Part shown: one piece after another, positions 1-9,931 of the stretch | Layout of the letters: the number at the start of each line of letters is the position of its first letter | How positions within the stretch are numbered: position 1 is the first letter of the stretch | Notes under the pieces: model-generated | What the model saw: only the letters and a program-made list of their open reading frames with translations | Told to the model about the DNA's origin: nothing | The model's database searches: none | Assembly (NCBI GenBank): GCA_002499945.1 | Contig: DKYP01000100.1 | Coordinates: 6,613-70,612 of the forward strand | DNA: 64,000 bases | Direction of reading: 5' to 3' | Source of the DNA: Lachnoclostridium sp. UBA7097 | GTDB lineage: Bacteria > Bacillota > Clostridia > Lachnospirales > Lachnospiraceae | Made by a program: the position numbers and the translations under genes

Positions 1-559
1 GTTCAGAAGCAGAAAGTGAAGAGGGCAGGTAAATCCTTGGGTGCAGTATCCCATATACAAATGGTGAAGTAATATAATCAGACAAAAAAACCTGCCTGTT
101 TAACGGGACTGCTGCTAAAAGACGCCTTCTAAGGCAGAAGAGCGGTACAGCATTATGCAAAGTTATAACAATAATTCCTGTAAGCCATATTATTGTTCCA
201 CAGTATAAAAATATATTGATGGCAGTTTCTGGAACGGTATTTTCTGGCATAATATTATTTTTATTTGTAATTTTTATCTGAGGTACAGTTTTTTGTATAT
301 TTATTGTATTTTGCGGATGTTTTTTTGTATTTATATTTTTCTCTGCAATTTTATACGGAGTACCTGTAAATTGCAGTACGGATATATGTGTAAAGAAAGA
401 TACCGGGCATAAAAGCCTGAATAATACAACACTCCATAACATGTAACTGAAAATTTTAGGGGCTTTAAATAATATTGCCCTTGCAATAAGTACAGTAAGT
501 ATTACAATGCTTCCAGTAAAACTCATTTTTAAAACTGCCTGTAATAATGTGGCATCCAT
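1..559 (-). CDS. BlaR1/M56-family membrane sensor peptidase, N-terminal part (runs off window)
   Basis: This open frame on the minus strand starts at ATG 559, two bases after the BlaI stop, and continues past base 1, so only about 186 residues are visible. The ribosome site is the G-rich run inside the end of the BlaI gene, implying translational coupling. The N-terminus has two hydrophobic segments, then a polar Lys/Asn-rich stretch, another membrane segment and the sequence SPFVYGILHPRIYLP, which is characteristic of M56/BlaR1 peptidases just before the zinc-binding HExxH region. That zinc site is beyond the window. Known BlaR1/MecR1 proteins sense beta-lactams or other wall stress and trigger cleavage of their cognate repressor. 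Whether a penicillin-sensor domain is present cannot be seen. Confidence 0.8.
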   Translation of the reverse strand, partial: MDATLLQAVLKMSFTGSIVILTVLIARAILFKAPKIFSYMLWSVVLFRLLCPVSFFTHISVLQFTGTPYKIAEKNINTKKHPQNTINIQKTVPQIKITNKNNIMPENTVPETAINIFLYCGTIIWLTGIIVITLHNAVPLFCLRRRLLAAVPLNRQVFLSDYITSPFVYGILHPRIYLPSSLSASE

Positions 560-561
560 AA

Positions 562-924
562 TTAATCCCCCCTGTTCTCTTCAATGATTTTCTGAAGTTC
601 CAGAATTTCCTGTTCTGATAATTTTTTGCGTTTTGTAAATGCTGCCAGGAACTTTGGCAATGAACCTGAAAATGTATTTTCTACAAATTCTTCACTCTGG
701 TGTGCGAGATATTCTTCTTTTGATACAAGTGAAGAAACAATACTGTTATTATTCTGGAAAAGCCCGCGTTCACATACCCTGCGCAGTATGGTATATGTAG
801 TGGATTTCTTCCAGTTTAATTCTTGTGCACATAATTTTACAAGTTCATTTGAAGGTAAGGGTTCATTGTTCCAGATAATTTCTGCAAACCTCATTTCAAT
901 TTCCCCTAATTTGTATTCTGCCAT
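562..924 (-). CDS. BlaI/MecI-family transcriptional repressor
   Basis: A 120-residue protein of typical BlaI length. The N-terminal half reads as a winged helix (LGEIEMRFAEIIWNNEPLPS, then the WKKSTTYTILRRVCERG recognition helix), and the C-terminal half is the helical dimerisation region. Members bind palindromic operators as dimers and are inactivated by a BlaR-type protease. Here the partner gene follows directly with a 2-bp gap. A strong ribosome site (AAGGGGGA) precedes ATG 924. A 9-bp-arm palindrome overlapping a good promoter lies just upstream, so autoregulation is likely. The target could be wall or beta-lactam stress genes outside the window; no beta-lactamase is visible here. Confidence 0.9.
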   Translation of the reverse strand: MAEYKLGEIEMRFAEIIWNNEPLPSNELVKLCAQELNWKKSTTYTILRRVCERGLFQNNNSIVSSLVSKEEYLAHQSEEFVENTFSGSLPKFLAAFTKRKKLSEQEILELQKIIEENRGD

Positions 925-972
925 ACAAATCCCCCTTTTTATTTTTGGTTTACTATTAGCCGGCTATATGTG

Positions 973-1002
973 TAGTTTACTATGAGTAAACTAAAATGTC
1001 AA
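973..1002 (-). promoter_or_regulatory. blaI-blaR promoter with overlapping operator palindrome
   Basis: On the minus strand TTGACA (1002-997) and TAAACT (979-974) are spaced by exactly 17 bp. A perfect inverted repeat with 9-bp arms, TAGTTTACT at 973-981 and AGTAAACTA at 985-993, covers the -10 and spacer. A further half-site-like TTTACT lies near 949-954. This is the expected layout of a BlaI-type operator; binding is inferred. Confidence 0.7.
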
Positions 1003-1118
1003 CTGCTATTTTGTAATTAAATTTACTAAAAAATAAATAAAGGAAATAGGGAACAGGCGTCGAATATGTATATTAGACAGGTTTCTGGTTTAATGGTTAC
1101 TTGAAAGGGGTGTGTTTT

Positions 1119-2903
1119 ATGCCGTGGTATACAGAAGAACAGATTGAGGAAGTAAGGGCTGCCAATGATATAGTTAATGTTATTGGCAGCTATGTAAAAC
1201 TTAAGCGTTCTGGTGGCAGTTATACAGGTTTATGCCCGTTCCACAATGAAAAGACACCTTCTTTTTCAGTAAACCCGGCAAGGCAGATGTATAAATGCTT
1301 TGGATGTGGTGCAGGCGGGAGTGTAATAACATTTGTTATGGAATATGAGAATTATACATTCCCCGAGGCACTTGAATCACTTGCAGAAAGGGCAGGGATT
1401 ACGCTTAAGGCAGAAGAAGCAGACGGGTATCATAAAGAGCAGGAAAGCATAAAAATGAAGCTTCTTGAGATAAACAGGAAAGCAGGAAGCTTTTATTATG
1501 CAATCCTTAAATCTGCACAGGGAAAGACGGGGTATGATTACCTTAAGTCAAGGGGGCTTTCTGATGAAACTATAAGGCACTTCGGGCTTGGCTATGCAGG
1601 GCAGGGCAGCATGAATCTGTACAACTTTTTAAAGCATGAAGGATACAGTGATGATATTCTTAAAGAAACAGGGCTTTTTAAAATAGATGAGCGTGGTGCA
1701 TATGACAAGTTTTTTAACCGGGTGATATTTCCAATAATGGATGCTAACAGCAGGGTAATAGGTTTTGGCGGCAGGGTTATGGGTGATGCAAAGCCCAAAT
1801 ACCTTAATTCACCAGAAACAAAGCTGTTTGACAAAAGCAGGAATCTTTTTGGACTTAATTATGCAAAGCTTGGCAAGAATAAGAATATGGTACTCTGTGA
1901 GGGGTATATGGATGTAATAGCGTTGCACCAGGCAGGGTTTACCAATGCAGTTGCATCACTTGGCACTGCATTTACAATACAGCAGGCAGGCATTATAAAA
2001 AGATATACAGATGAAGTGCTTCTTACATATGATAGTGACCAGGCAGGACAGAAAGCCGCATTACGTGCAATACCAATTCTCCGGCAGGCAGGCATTAATG
2101 CACGTATTATCCATATGGAGCCTTACAAAGACCCTGATGAATTTATAAAAGGGCTTGGGGCAGATGAGTTTAAAAACAGGATGGATAATGCGGAAAACAG
2201 CTTCTTTTTTGAAACAGGGATAGCAAGGAAAGAATATGATGTATCAGACCCAGAACAGAATACAAAGTTTTACCATGCTGTAGCTAAAATACTTCTGGAA
2301 TTTGAGGACAAGGTACAGCGTGAAAACTACCTGGAGGCGGCAGCAGCAAAGTATTCACTGCGGCGTGATGATTTAAAAAGCCTTGTAGTGCGTTATGGGA
2401 CAAGCATGGCAGCAAATACAGGCATTGCCAGGATACAGGAGGATACCAGGGCAAAAGCAAAGAACAGGAAAGAGAACCAGGGTATAAGTTATTCGTATAA
2501 ACTTCTGCTTTCATTAATAATAGAAAGGCCAGGTTTATATAAACAGATAAAAGACATTGTACAGGTAAAAGACTATTTTGGCGAGCCTTACAGCGAGGTG
2601 GCACAGATGCTTTACAGGCAGCTTGATGCAGGTGAAGTAGTGCCGGCAAGGATTATAAACCATTTTAGTGAAGCAGATGTACAGAATACAGTAGCAGATA
2701 TGTTCCAGACAGGCTTTGCTGCAGAACTTGGGGATGAGGAACTTGAAAAAGCACTTAATGAACTGGTAGTGCGCATTAAAGAGTACAGCATAGATAAACG
2801 TACAAGGGAGCTTACAGACATGAATGAATTAAAAGGCCTTATACAAGAGAAGAAAGCTCTGCAAACACCAGCAAAATTGCATATTTATCTGAAAGATGGT
2901 TAA
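1119..2903 (+). CDS. dnaG: DNA primase
   Basis: Synthesises RNA primers at the replication fork. The protein has about 594 residues, normal for the family. The N-terminal CHC2 zinc finger is visible (CPFHNEKTPSF followed by CFGCGAGG, residues ~38-65). Next come the catalytic core and a Toprim domain with EGYMDVIALHQAG and the DSDQAG acidic motif around residues 260-315. The C-terminal part would carry the helicase-interaction domain. I chose ATG 1119 because an AAAGGGG ribosome site precedes it and the protein then begins MPWYTEEQIEEV, a typical DnaG start; an upstream in-frame start at 1101 lacks a site. It heads the classic dnaG-rpoD macromolecular synthesis operon, with rpoD 34 bp downstream. 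Confidence 0.97.
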   Translation: MPWYTEEQIEEVRAANDIVNVIGSYVKLKRSGGSYTGLCPFHNEKTPSFSVNPARQMYKCFGCGAGGSVITFVMEYENYTFPEALESLAERAGITLKAEEADGYHKEQESIKMKLLEINRKAGSFYYAILKSAQGKTGYDYLKSRGLSDETIRHFGLGYAGQGSMNLYNFLKHEGYSDDILKETGLFKIDERGAYDKFFNRVIFPIMDANSRVIGFGGRVMGDAKPKYLNSPETKLFDKSRNLFGLNYAKLGKNKNMVLCEGYMDVIALHQAGFTNAVASLGTAFTIQQAGIIKRYTDEVLLTYDSDQAGQKAALRAIPILRQAGINARIIHMEPYKDPDEFIKGLGADEFKNRMDNAENSFFFETGIARKEYDVSDPEQNTKFYHAVAKILLEFEDKVQRENYLEAAAAKYSLRRDDLKSLVVRYGTSMAANTGIARIQEDTRAKAKNRKENQGISYSYKLLLSLIIERPGLYKQIKDIVQVKDYFGEPYSEVAQMLYRQLDAGEVVPARIINHFSEADVQNTVADMFQTGFAAELGDEELEKALNELVVRIKEYSIDKRTRELTDMNELKGLIQEKKALQTPAKLHIYLKDG

Positions 2904-2937
2904 AGTATAGCGTAAGGATAAGAAAGGAAGGAATACT

Positions 2938-4203
2938 ATGGCAACAGGAAGAGAACCAGCAAAAGATATTAAAAAAGCAAATAATACAACTGAAAAGGCT
3001 GCTGCTGGAAATAAAAGAAGAGTACAAAGCAGAAGCCAGAAACCTGCAAAGGCTTCTTCAAAGAAAAATCCAGAAGCGGCTGAGGAGGAGAAGAAAAAAT
3101 TCCAGAGGAAGCTTATAGCACTTAAAGAACTTGCAAAAAGCAAAAGGAATGTGCTTGAACTTGCAGAGATAAATAATTTCCTTGCAGATGTGGAATTAGA
3201 TGAGGAAAAAACAGAGAAAGTAATAGAGTTTCTTGAAGCAAGCGGGGTAGACGTATTAAGGATACCTGATGATAAAGATACAGATGACGATATGATACTT
3301 GAGCTTGAAGCAAGTGGTGAAGTCCCTGATGAAGAAGAAATAGAAAATATTGATTTGTCGGTTCCTGATGGTGTAAGTATAGAAGACCCTGTGCGTATGT
3401 ATTTAAAAGAAATAGGAAAAGTCCCGCTGCTTTCCGCAGAAGAAGAGGTTGAGCTTGCCAAGAAAATGGAAACAGGCGATATGGAAGCTAAGAAAAAGCT
3501 TGCAGAAGCAAACCTCCGCCTTGTTGTAAGCATTGCCAAAAGATATGTAGGGCGCGGCATGTTATTTCTTGACCTTATACAAGAAGGAAACTTAGGGCTT
3601 ATTAAGGCAGTAGAAAAATTTGATTATAAAAAAGGCTATAAATTCAGCACATATGCTACATGGTGGATAAGGCAGGCAATTACAAGGGCTATTGCGGACC
3701 AGGCAAGGACTATACGTATACCAGTCCATATGGTTGAAACCATTAATAAATTTGTAAGGGTACAAAGGCAGCTTTTACAGGAGCTCGGACGTGAGCCATA
3801 TCCGGAAGAAATAGCAAAATATATGAGCATGCCTGTTGACAGGGTGCGTGAAATACAGAAAATTTCCTTAGAACCGGTTTCCCTTGAAACGCCTATAGGT
3901 GAGGAAGAGGACAGCCATCTTGGCGACTTTATACAGGATGACAATGTGCCAGTACCGGCAGAAGCTGCAGCATTTACACTTTTAAGGGAGCAGCTTGAAG
4001 AAGTGCTTGGCACACTTACAGAGAGGGAACAGAAAGTATTAAAACTGCGTTTCGGGCTTGAGGACGGGCGTGCAAGGACACTTGAAGAAGTCGGCAAGGA
4101 ATTTAAAGTAACACGTGAGCGCATCCGCCAGATAGAAGCCAAAGCACTGCGGAAGTTAAGGCATCCAAGCCGCAGCCGCAAGCTTAAGGACTATCTTGAG
4201 TAG
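2938..4203 (+). CDS. rpoD: RNA polymerase primary sigma factor SigA (RpoD)
   Basis: The housekeeping sigma factor, 421 residues. After a lysine/alanine-rich N-terminal extension and region 1.1, region 1.2 begins near [10 protein letters not shown]. Regions 2.1-2.4 are very well conserved ([19 protein letters not shown], then [18 protein letters not shown], which binds the -10 element). Region 3 follows, and region 4.2 ends with [20 protein letters not shown] for the -35 element. A GGAAGG ribosome site precedes ATG 2938. It is transcribed with dnaG upstream and overlaps the trmK start by 8 bp downstream. The good TTGACA/TATAAT-like promoters elsewhere in the window fit recognition by this factor. 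Confidence 0.97.
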   Translation: MATGREPAKDIKKANNTTEKAAAGNKRRVQSRSQKPAKASSKKNPEAAEEEKKKFQRKLIALKELAKSKRNVLELAEINNFLADVELDEEKTEKVIEFLEASGVDVLRIPDDKDTDDDMILELEASGEVPDEEEIENIDLSVPDGVSIEDPVRMYLKEIGKVPLLSAEEEVELAKKMETGDMEAKKKLAEANLRLVVSIAKRYVGRGMLFLDLIQEGNLGLIKAVEKFDYKKGYKFSTYATWWIRQAITRAIADQARTIRIPVHMVETINKFVRVQRQLLQELGREPYPEEIAKYMSMPVDRVREIQKISLEPVSLETPIGEEEDSHLGDFIQDDNVPVPAEAAAFTLLREQLEEVLGTLTEREQKVLKLRFGLEDGRARTLEEVGKEFKVTRERIRQIEAKALRKLRHPSRSRKLKDYLE

Positions 4204-4882
4204 TATAAAACTTTCAAAAAGGCTTGAATGTATTGTTTCCAATGTAAAATCTGGCGGGATAGTAGCAGACATTGGGTGTGACCATGCATTTACATCTATA
4301 TGCCTTGTAGAAAGAAAGCTTGCAAAAGGCGCTATTGCAATGGATATAAATAAAGGACCTTTAAAAAGGGCAAAGAAGCATATAACACAAGCCGGCATGG
4401 AAGAATATATTTTAACAAGGCTTTCTGATGGTGCAGAAGAACTAAAAGAAGGCGAAGCAGATACAATCCTTATAAGCGGGCTTGGTGGTGCATTAATTAC
4501 AGACATACTTGCAAAAAGCATTAATACAATAAAAACATCAGAAGAACTTGTACTTTCTCCACAGTCGGAAATATATCTTGTACGGCATTTCCTGCATAAT
4601 AACGGATTTAAAATTGTGCATGAGGACATGGTAAAAGAACAGGGGAAATTTTATGTAATTATAAGGGCAGTACAAGGGGAAGAACATTATAAAGAAGAAG
4701 CAGGCTATATATATGGTGAATATCTGATAAACCATAAAAACCAAATTTTAAAAGAATTTCTTATTAAAGAACAGAAACGCATAAAAACTATACTGGACAG
4801 TTTAAATGCACAGGAAAAAAGGAAAGGCACACTTTTAGAAGAGTACAATATGATAAAAGGTATTCTTTATAAAATAAGCTAA
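4196..4882 (+). CDS. trmK: tRNA (adenine(22)-N(1))-methyltransferase TrmK
   Basis: An S-adenosylmethionine-dependent methyltransferase that makes m1A22 in tRNA in Gram-positive bacteria. The class I methyltransferase glycine motif reads [16 protein letters not shown] near residues 23-38. The later [14 protein letters not shown] segment and LSPQSE are typical of TrmK (COG2384), and the C-terminus is a predicted helical extension. The start is TTG 4196, overlapping the last codons and stop of rpoD, so translation is probably coupled. The rpoD-trmK pairing is common in Firmicutes, which supports both the start and the function. Length (228 residues) is normal. Confidence 0.88.
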   Translation: MSSIKLSKRLECIVSNVKSGGIVADIGCDHAFTSICLVERKLAKGAIAMDINKGPLKRAKKHITQAGMEEYILTRLSDGAEELKEGEADTILISGLGGALITDILAKSINTIKTSEELVLSPQSEIYLVRHFLHNNGFKIVHEDMVKEQGKFYVIIRAVQGEEHYKEEAGYIYGEYLINHKNQILKEFLIKEQKRIKTILDSLNAQEKRKGTLLEEYNMIKGILYKIS

Positions 4883-4902
4883 TTATTTAGTGAGGTAAAA
4901 TA

Positions 4903-6552
4903 ATGGTAAAAATTAAAATAAATGGTGTGGCAAAAGAATATAACGACGATATTACATATGGGGAACTTGCAGCGGAATATAAAGATATATGTGACTATGA
5001 TATAATACTTGCAAGATGCGGCGGCAAACTTATGGAGCTTAACAAACGTGTAAGCCAGGACTGTGAAGTGGTATTTCTTGATACATCATATGACAGCGGG
5101 CATAAAACATATGTAAGGGGTGTAACACTCCTTATGCTTAAGGCGTTTTATGATATAGCAGGGGAAAGCCTTAAAAATATATTTGTAAAGCATGCCATAG
5201 GCGACAGCATTTATTGTGAAGCAGAAGGAATAGGACTTACAGAAGAATTTATTAATAAAGTGCAGGAAAGGATGCACTATATTGTAGAAAAAGATTTACC
5301 AATAGGAAAGCGTTCCATTGATACAGAAGATGCAATAAGCATTTTTGAAGATTACGGAATGCATGATAAAAAAGAACTTTTTGAATTCAGGCGTGTATCA
5401 AAAGTAAATGTATACACATTAGATGGATTTGAGGATTATTATTATGGATATATGCCAGCCTCCACAGGCATACTTAAATATTTTAGTTTACAGCTTTATG
5501 ACAAAGGCTTTGTTATAAATATGCCAAACAGGAAAACACCAGATGTCCTTAATGGATTTGAACCAAGGCCAAAACTTTTCCATACATTACAGGAATCAAG
5601 CAGATGGGCAAAAGTGGCTGGCGCTGATACTGTAGGTGCATTAAACAAGGTTATATCACAGGGCGGCATAACTGACCTGATACTTGTACAGGAAGCATTA
5701 CAGGAGAAAAAAATAGCTAAAATAGCAGAAACAATAGCATCAGACAGAAGCAAAAAATTTGTAATGATAGCAGGACCTTCCTCATCAGGAAAAACATCAT
5801 TTTCACACAGGTTATCAGTGCAGTTACAGACATTTGGGATAAGACCAAGATTAATATCACTGGATAATTATTTTAAAGACAGGAAAGATACGCCAAAAGA
5901 TGAAAATGGCAATTATGACTTTGAATGTCTTGGGGCGATAGATATAGAACTCTTTAATAAAGATATGGTAACAATGCTTAACGGGGGGATTGCAGAACTG
6001 CCAGAATTTAATTTCCTGAAAGGGGAACGTGAATATAAAGGAAATTTTATGAAACTTGGCAAAGATGATATATTTGTAATAGAGGGCATACACGGGTTAA
6101 ATGACCAGCTATCATACTCCCTGCCAAAAGAAAGCAAATTTAAAATATATATAAGTGCACTTGCACAATTAAATATTGATGAACATAACAGGATTTCAAC
6201 TACAGATGGCAGGTTTATAAGAAGAATGGTAAGGGATGCACGCACAAGGGGGACAGAAGCCGCCAGGACAATAGCTATGTGGCCTTCTGTAAGAAGAGGT
6301 GAGGACAGGTATATATTCCCGTTCCAGGAAGAAGCAGATGTAATGTTTAATTCATCAATGATATATGAACTGGCAGTTTTAAAACCATATGCAGAAAGCC
6401 TTTTATTTGGAATACCAAAAGATGTGCCAGAATATATAGAGGCAAAAAGGTTCTTGAAATTCCTTGATTATTTTATAGGTATAAACAGCGGGGATATACC
6501 AAAAAATTCACTGCTAAGGGAATTTGTAGGAGGAAGCATATTTAATGTATAG
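4903..6552 (+). CDS. TGS-domain nucleoside (uridine-like) kinase
   Basis: A 549-residue fusion. The first ~60 residues resemble a TGS/ubiquitin-like domain, followed by a threonyl-tRNA-synthetase-like second domain (residues ~60-250). The C-terminal ~270 residues are a P-loop kinase of the uridine kinase/phosphoribulokinase family, with Walker [10 protein letters not shown] near residue 292 and SLDNYF soon after. A conserved IEGIHGLND segment lies near residue 395. The reaction is probably phosphorylation of a nucleoside, but the natural substrate of this fusion family is not certain. It sits 20 bp after trmK in the same operon. The ribosome site is weak (GAGG at ~4890), so expression may rely on coupling. 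Confidence 0.85.
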   Translation: MVKIKINGVAKEYNDDITYGELAAEYKDICDYDIILARCGGKLMELNKRVSQDCEVVFLDTSYDSGHKTYVRGVTLLMLKAFYDIAGESLKNIFVKHAIGDSIYCEAEGIGLTEEFINKVQERMHYIVEKDLPIGKRSIDTEDAISIFEDYGMHDKKELFEFRRVSKVNVYTLDGFEDYYYGYMPASTGILKYFSLQLYDKGFVINMPNRKTPDVLNGFEPRPKLFHTLQESSRWAKVAGADTVGALNKVISQGGITDLILVQEALQEKKIAKIAETIASDRSKKFVMIAGPSSSGKTSFSHRLSVQLQTFGIRPRLISLDNYFKDRKDTPKDENGNYDFECLGAIDIELFNKDMVTMLNGGIAELPEFNFLKGEREYKGNFMKLGKDDIFVIEGIHGLNDQLSYSLPKESKFKIYISALAQLNIDEHNRISTTDGRFIRRMVRDARTRGTEAARTIAMWPSVRRGEDRYIFPFQEEADVMFNSSMIYELAVLKPYAESLLFGIPKDVPEYIEAKRFLKFLDYFIGINSGDIPKNSLLREFVGGSIFNV

Positions 6553-6555
6553 GGG

Positions 6556-6589
6556 CTGGCAATTACATGGAATACTTTGGAATTGCCAG
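6556..6589 (+). other. Stem-loop between the nucleoside kinase and folD
   Basis: CTGGCAATT at 6556-6564 pairs with AATTGCCAG at 6581-6589 around a 16-nt loop. There is no T-run after it, so it is not a standard terminator. It may protect mRNA ends or regulate folD. I could not match it to a folate riboswitch. Confidence 0.4.
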
Positions 6590-6643
6590 AGTCATCTGGA
6601 ATTTAATCACGTAATGTACCAAGTTTATAGAAGGAGGCATTTT

Positions 6644-7495
6644 ATGGCAATTATTATAGATGGAAAGAAAGTTTCGCAGGAAATAAAGGACGAAGTGAAG
6701 AAAAGGGTGTCTGCCCTAAGGGAGAAAGGCAGGGAAGTAACCCTTGCTGTTATACAGGTTGGCAATGACCCTGCTTCTACAGTTTATGTTGGCAATAAGA
6801 AGAAAGCATGTGAATACACTGGCATACGTTCACTTGCATATGAAATACCAGAGGAAACTACTGAGAAGGAGTTGCTTGAACTTGTATATTCACTTAATGA
6901 CAGGGAGGATGTAGACGGAATCCTTGTACAGCTTCCGCTTCCTGCACATATTAATGAGGACAAGGTTATACAGGCAATCAGCCCGGATAAAGATGTAGAT
7001 GGTTTCCATCCACAGAGTGTGGGGGCATTAAGCATAGGGCAGCCTGGTTTTGTATCATGTACACCAGCAGGCATTATAGAACTTTTAAAGCGTTATAATA
7101 TACAGATAGATGGCAAAGAATGTGTTGTTATAGGCAGGAGTAATATTGTAGGAAAGCCTGTTTCAATGCTTCTGCTGCGTGAAAATGGGACTGTTACGGT
7201 GTGCCATTCACATACGGCGGATTTAAAGGAAGTAACAAAAAGGGCGGATATACTGGTTGTGGCAATAGGAAAAGCAAAGTTTATTACAGCAGATTATATT
7301 AAAGAAGGCGCAGCTGTTATTGATGTAGGCATGGACAGGGATGAGAACGGAAAACTCTGTGGTGATGTTGATTTTGACAGTGCTGTGGAAAAGGCGGGTG
7401 CAATTACTCCTGTACCTGGCGGTGCAGGTCCTATGACAATAGCAATGCTTATGAATAATTGTGTATATTCTGCTGAACTGAAATTGCAGAAATAA
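6644..7495 (+). CDS. folD: Bifunctional methylenetetrahydrofolate dehydrogenase/cyclohydrolase FolD
   Basis: Interconverts 5,10-methylene-, methenyl- and 10-formyl-tetrahydrofolate for purine and formyl-Met synthesis. At 283 residues it has normal length. Recognisable landmarks are [14 protein letters not shown] near the N-terminus (catalytic Tyr and Lys), the [11 protein letters not shown] motif, KDVDGFHP, and the nucleotide-binding [17 protein letters not shown]. The C-terminus has the conserved [14 protein letters not shown] 6644 is preceded by AGGAGG. The frame is open further upstream, but that part has no ribosome site and is not FolD-like. Confidence 0.96.
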   Translation: MAIIIDGKKVSQEIKDEVKKRVSALREKGREVTLAVIQVGNDPASTVYVGNKKKACEYTGIRSLAYEIPEETTEKELLELVYSLNDREDVDGILVQLPLPAHINEDKVIQAISPDKDVDGFHPQSVGALSIGQPGFVSCTPAGIIELLKRYNIQIDGKECVVIGRSNIVGKPVSMLLLRENGTVTVCHSHTADLKEVTKRADILVVAIGKAKFITADYIKEGAAVIDVGMDRDENGKLCGDVDFDSAVEKAGAITPVPGGAGPMTIAMLMNNCVYSAELKLQK

Positions 7496-7528
7496 TATAG
7501 TAATAGTTTAGAAAGGCTGGTTATCAGC

Positions 7529-8869
7529 GTGGATATTTGTTTTATTTCACTTGGATGTGATAAAAACCTGGTTGACAGTGAAATGATGGTAACATCTTTA
7601 AGGAAATCAGGATATAATATAGTGTATAATGCAGAGGAAGCAGATGTTATTGTTGTAAATACATGCTGTTTTATTGGTGATGCAAAAGAAGAAAGTATAA
7701 ATACACTTATTGAAATGGCAGGATACAAGGAAAATGGGAAGTGCAGGCTGCTTGCTGCCACAGGCTGCCTTGCGCAGCGTTACCATGAGGAGATTAAAAA
7801 GGAACTGCCAGAGGTTGATATAATTATTGGCACAATGGCGTATGAAAACCTTGTGGAGAGTATACAAAGTGCATTAGATAAAAATAATACAGGAAGTGCT
7901 GTTGTAGAAAGCCTTAGAAGTATTGATTATCTGCCAGAACCGCTTACAGACAGGGAGGCTATGGCTGGCGGGGGATATGCCTATCTTAAAATTGCTGAAG
8001 GCTGTGATAAGTGCTGTACTTATTGTATTATTCCAAAAGTAAGGGGCAGGTACAGAAGCGTGCCTATGGAAAATCTTATAAAGCAGGCAGTACATCTTGT
8101 GGAAAATGGAATAAAAGAAATTATCCTTGTAGCACAGGAAACTACACTTTATGGCAAAGATATTTATGGGAAGAAAAGCCTTCCAGAACTTCTTTATAAG
8201 CTTTCAGAAATAGAGGGGCTTAAGTGGATAAGGATTTTATATTGTTATCCAGAGGAAATAACGGATGGCCTTATAGATGCAATAAAAGAGCTTCCAAAGG
8301 TGTGCCATTATCTTGACATACCAGTGCAGCATGGCGCAGACAGCATTTTAAAGCGTATGGGAAGGCACACAGACAGGGCACAGCTTGAAGGGATACTGGA
8401 AAAATTACGTAAAGATATCCCGGATATAGTTTTGCGTACAACATTAATAACAGGTTTTCCTGGGGAAACAGAAGATGATTTTAATAGCTTAAAAGAGTTT
8501 GTAAGGAAGGCAAGGTTTGACAGGCTTGGTGTATTTACATATTCACAAGAGGAAGATACACCTGCTGCAGATATGCCAGGGCAGGTTCCAGAGGATATAA
8601 AAGAAGCAAGGCGTAATGAAATAATGGAAATACAGCAGGAGATTGCATTTGAAAAAAGCCAGTCGCTGGCTGGCATGGAATTTGATGTAATAGTTGAAGG
8701 ATATCTTCCAGAAGATGAAGTTTATATATGCAGGACATATATGGATGCACCGGATGTGGATGGATATGTTTTTGTAACATCGGACTGGAATCTTATGTCA
8801 GGGGATTTTATAAAAGTAGAAATTACAGGTTCAGACGGATATGACCTGGTGGGTGATGTTGTAAATTGA
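7529..8869 (+). CDS. rimO: Ribosomal protein S12 methylthiotransferase RimO
   Basis: A radical-SAM enzyme that adds a methylthio group to an aspartate of ribosomal protein S12. The N-terminal MTTase domain begins FISLGCDKNLVDSE, and further cysteines (NTCCF, ATGCLAQ) supply the auxiliary cluster. The radical-SAM CxxxCxxC motif is in CDKCCTYCIIPKVRGRYRS near residues 154-172, and a TRAM domain closes the protein. SLGCDKN distinguishes it from the MiaB paralogue at 50177, which has FGCQMN. The start is GTG 7529 after a GAAAGG site. It lies 33 bp after folD and 15 bp before pgsA. Confidence 0.95.
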   Translation: MDICFISLGCDKNLVDSEMMVTSLRKSGYNIVYNAEEADVIVVNTCCFIGDAKEESINTLIEMAGYKENGKCRLLAATGCLAQRYHEEIKKELPEVDIIIGTMAYENLVESIQSALDKNNTGSAVVESLRSIDYLPEPLTDREAMAGGGYAYLKIAEGCDKCCTYCIIPKVRGRYRSVPMENLIKQAVHLVENGIKEIILVAQETTLYGKDIYGKKSLPELLYKLSEIEGLKWIRILYCYPEEITDGLIDAIKELPKVCHYLDIPVQHGADSILKRMGRHTDRAQLEGILEKLRKDIPDIVLRTTLITGFPGETEDDFNSLKEFVRKARFDRLGVFTYSQEEDTPAADMPGQVPEDIKEARRNEIMEIQQEIAFEKSQSLAGMEFDVIVEGYLPEDEVYICRTYMDAPDVDGYVFVTSDWNLMSGDFIKVEITGSDGYDLVGDVVN

Positions 8870-8884
8870 AAAGGGGGATTTTTT

Positions 8885-9433
8885 ATGAATTTACCTAATA
8901 AAATTACAATGCTTCGTGTAATTATGATACCTTTTTTTGTGTTTTTTATGCTTACAGATGTTGTAAAGTATTCAAATTACATAGCTGCCCTTATATTTAT
9001 ACTGGCAAGCCTTACTGATACATTAGATGGCTATATAGCACGTAAATATAACCTTGTATCAAATTTTGGCAAATTTATGGACCCACTTGCAGATAAGCTT
9101 TTAGTAAGTGCTGCCCTTATATGCTTTGTTTCAATACCAGGAAACCCTATGCCTGTATGGGGAGTTATAATTATAATTAGCAGGGAGTTTATAATAAGCG
9201 GCTTCAGGCTTGTGGCATCAGATGCAGGCGTAGTCCTTGCAGCAAGCTGGTGGGGCAAGATTAAAACAGTGACACAGATGGTTATGTCAGTGCTTTTAAT
9301 ATTAGATTTTGATGGTGCATTTATAAATATTACAGAACTTGTATTTATTTATGCAGCTATAATTTTAACAGTAGTATCACTTGCAGATTACCTTGTTAAA
9401 AACTGGCGGATAATGCAGGATGGTAATATGTAA
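8885..9433 (+). CDS. pgsA: CDP-diacylglycerol-glycerol-3-phosphate 3-phosphatidyltransferase
   Basis: An integral membrane enzyme that makes phosphatidylglycerol phosphate, the committed step to anionic phospholipids. The CDP-alcohol phosphatidyltransferase motif is intact (DTLDGYIARK, then GKFMDPLADK, residues ~41-73). Several hydrophobic segments span the 182 residues. An AAAGGGGG site precedes ATG 8885. Its place between rimO and a cinA-type gene is common in Clostridia. Confidence 0.93.
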   Translation: MNLPNKITMLRVIMIPFFVFFMLTDVVKYSNYIAALIFILASLTDTLDGYIARKYNLVSNFGKFMDPLADKLLVSAALICFVSIPGNPMPVWGVIIIISREFIISGFRLVASDAGVVLAASWWGKIKTVTQMVMSVLLILDFDGAFINITELVFIYAAIILTVVSLADYLVKNWRIMQDGNM

Positions 9434-9458
9434 GATAACGGGAAAGGGGGGGCAGGTT

Positions 9459-9929
9459 ATGGAAATTGCAGAGGAAGTTGTAAAGCTTCTTAAAGAACAA
9501 AAAATCCATATTTCAACGGCAGAATCTTTAACAGGCGGAATGCTTGCATCGTGTATTGTTGATGTGCCAGGTGCTTCGGAGGTATTTGAGGAGGGTTATA
9601 TAACGTATTCAGATGCAGTAAAACATAAGGTGCTTGGTGTAAATGGAGATGACCTTAAGAAATATACAGCTGTAAGTTCTGTTGTAGCAAAGCAGATGGC
9701 AGAGGGGGCAGCAAGGGTGTCAGGCTCAGAAATAGCAGTAGCAACAACTGGTTATGCGGGGCCGGATGCGGCAGAGGATGGCACACCGGCAGGGACGGTA
9801 TATATATGTGTATATTATAAAGGGATGGCTGATGCCAGGAAATATAATTTTGATGGCAGCAGGAATAATGTGCGCCAGCGTACAGTGGAAGAAGCAGTAA
9901 AACTTGTGCATGGTTTAATTGGAGGATGA
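9459..9929 (+). CDS. CinA C-terminal-domain protein (nicotinamide-nucleotide amidase-like)
   Basis: About 156 residues that match only the C-terminal deamidase domain of CinA (PncC type): STAESLTGGMLAS near the N-terminus, then TYSDAVKHKVLGV and ATTGYAGPDA. Known PncC proteins hydrolyse nicotinamide mononucleotide to nicotinate mononucleotide in NAD recycling. The larger N-terminal CinA domain is absent, as in stand-alone PncC proteins. I chose ATG 9459, which has a strong poly-G site upstream. An earlier in-frame ATG (9420) overlaps pgsA without a site. Confidence 0.85.
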   Translation: MEIAEEVVKLLKEQKIHISTAESLTGGMLASCIVDVPGASEVFEEGYITYSDAVKHKVLGVNGDDLKKYTAVSSVVAKQMAEGAARVSGSEIAVATTGYAGPDAAEDGTPAGTVYICVYYKGMADARKYNFDGSRNNVRQRTVEEAVKLVHGLIGG

Positions 9930-9931
9930 TA

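Noticed and set aside
2829..3560. Minus-strand open frame of 243 codons opposite rpoD
   Set aside because: It is Ser/Phe-rich, the typical antisense shadow of a Lys/Glu-rich gene, with no ribosome site and no recognisable domain.
6545..6643. N-terminal extension of folD
   Set aside because: The extra 33 codons overlap the upstream gene, contain the stem-loop and are not FolD-like; AGGAGG marks ATG 6644.
9446..9452. G7 run before the CinA-like gene as a phase-variation site
   Set aside because: It is the ribosome-binding region, not coding, and short; length changes would alter spacing only slightly.
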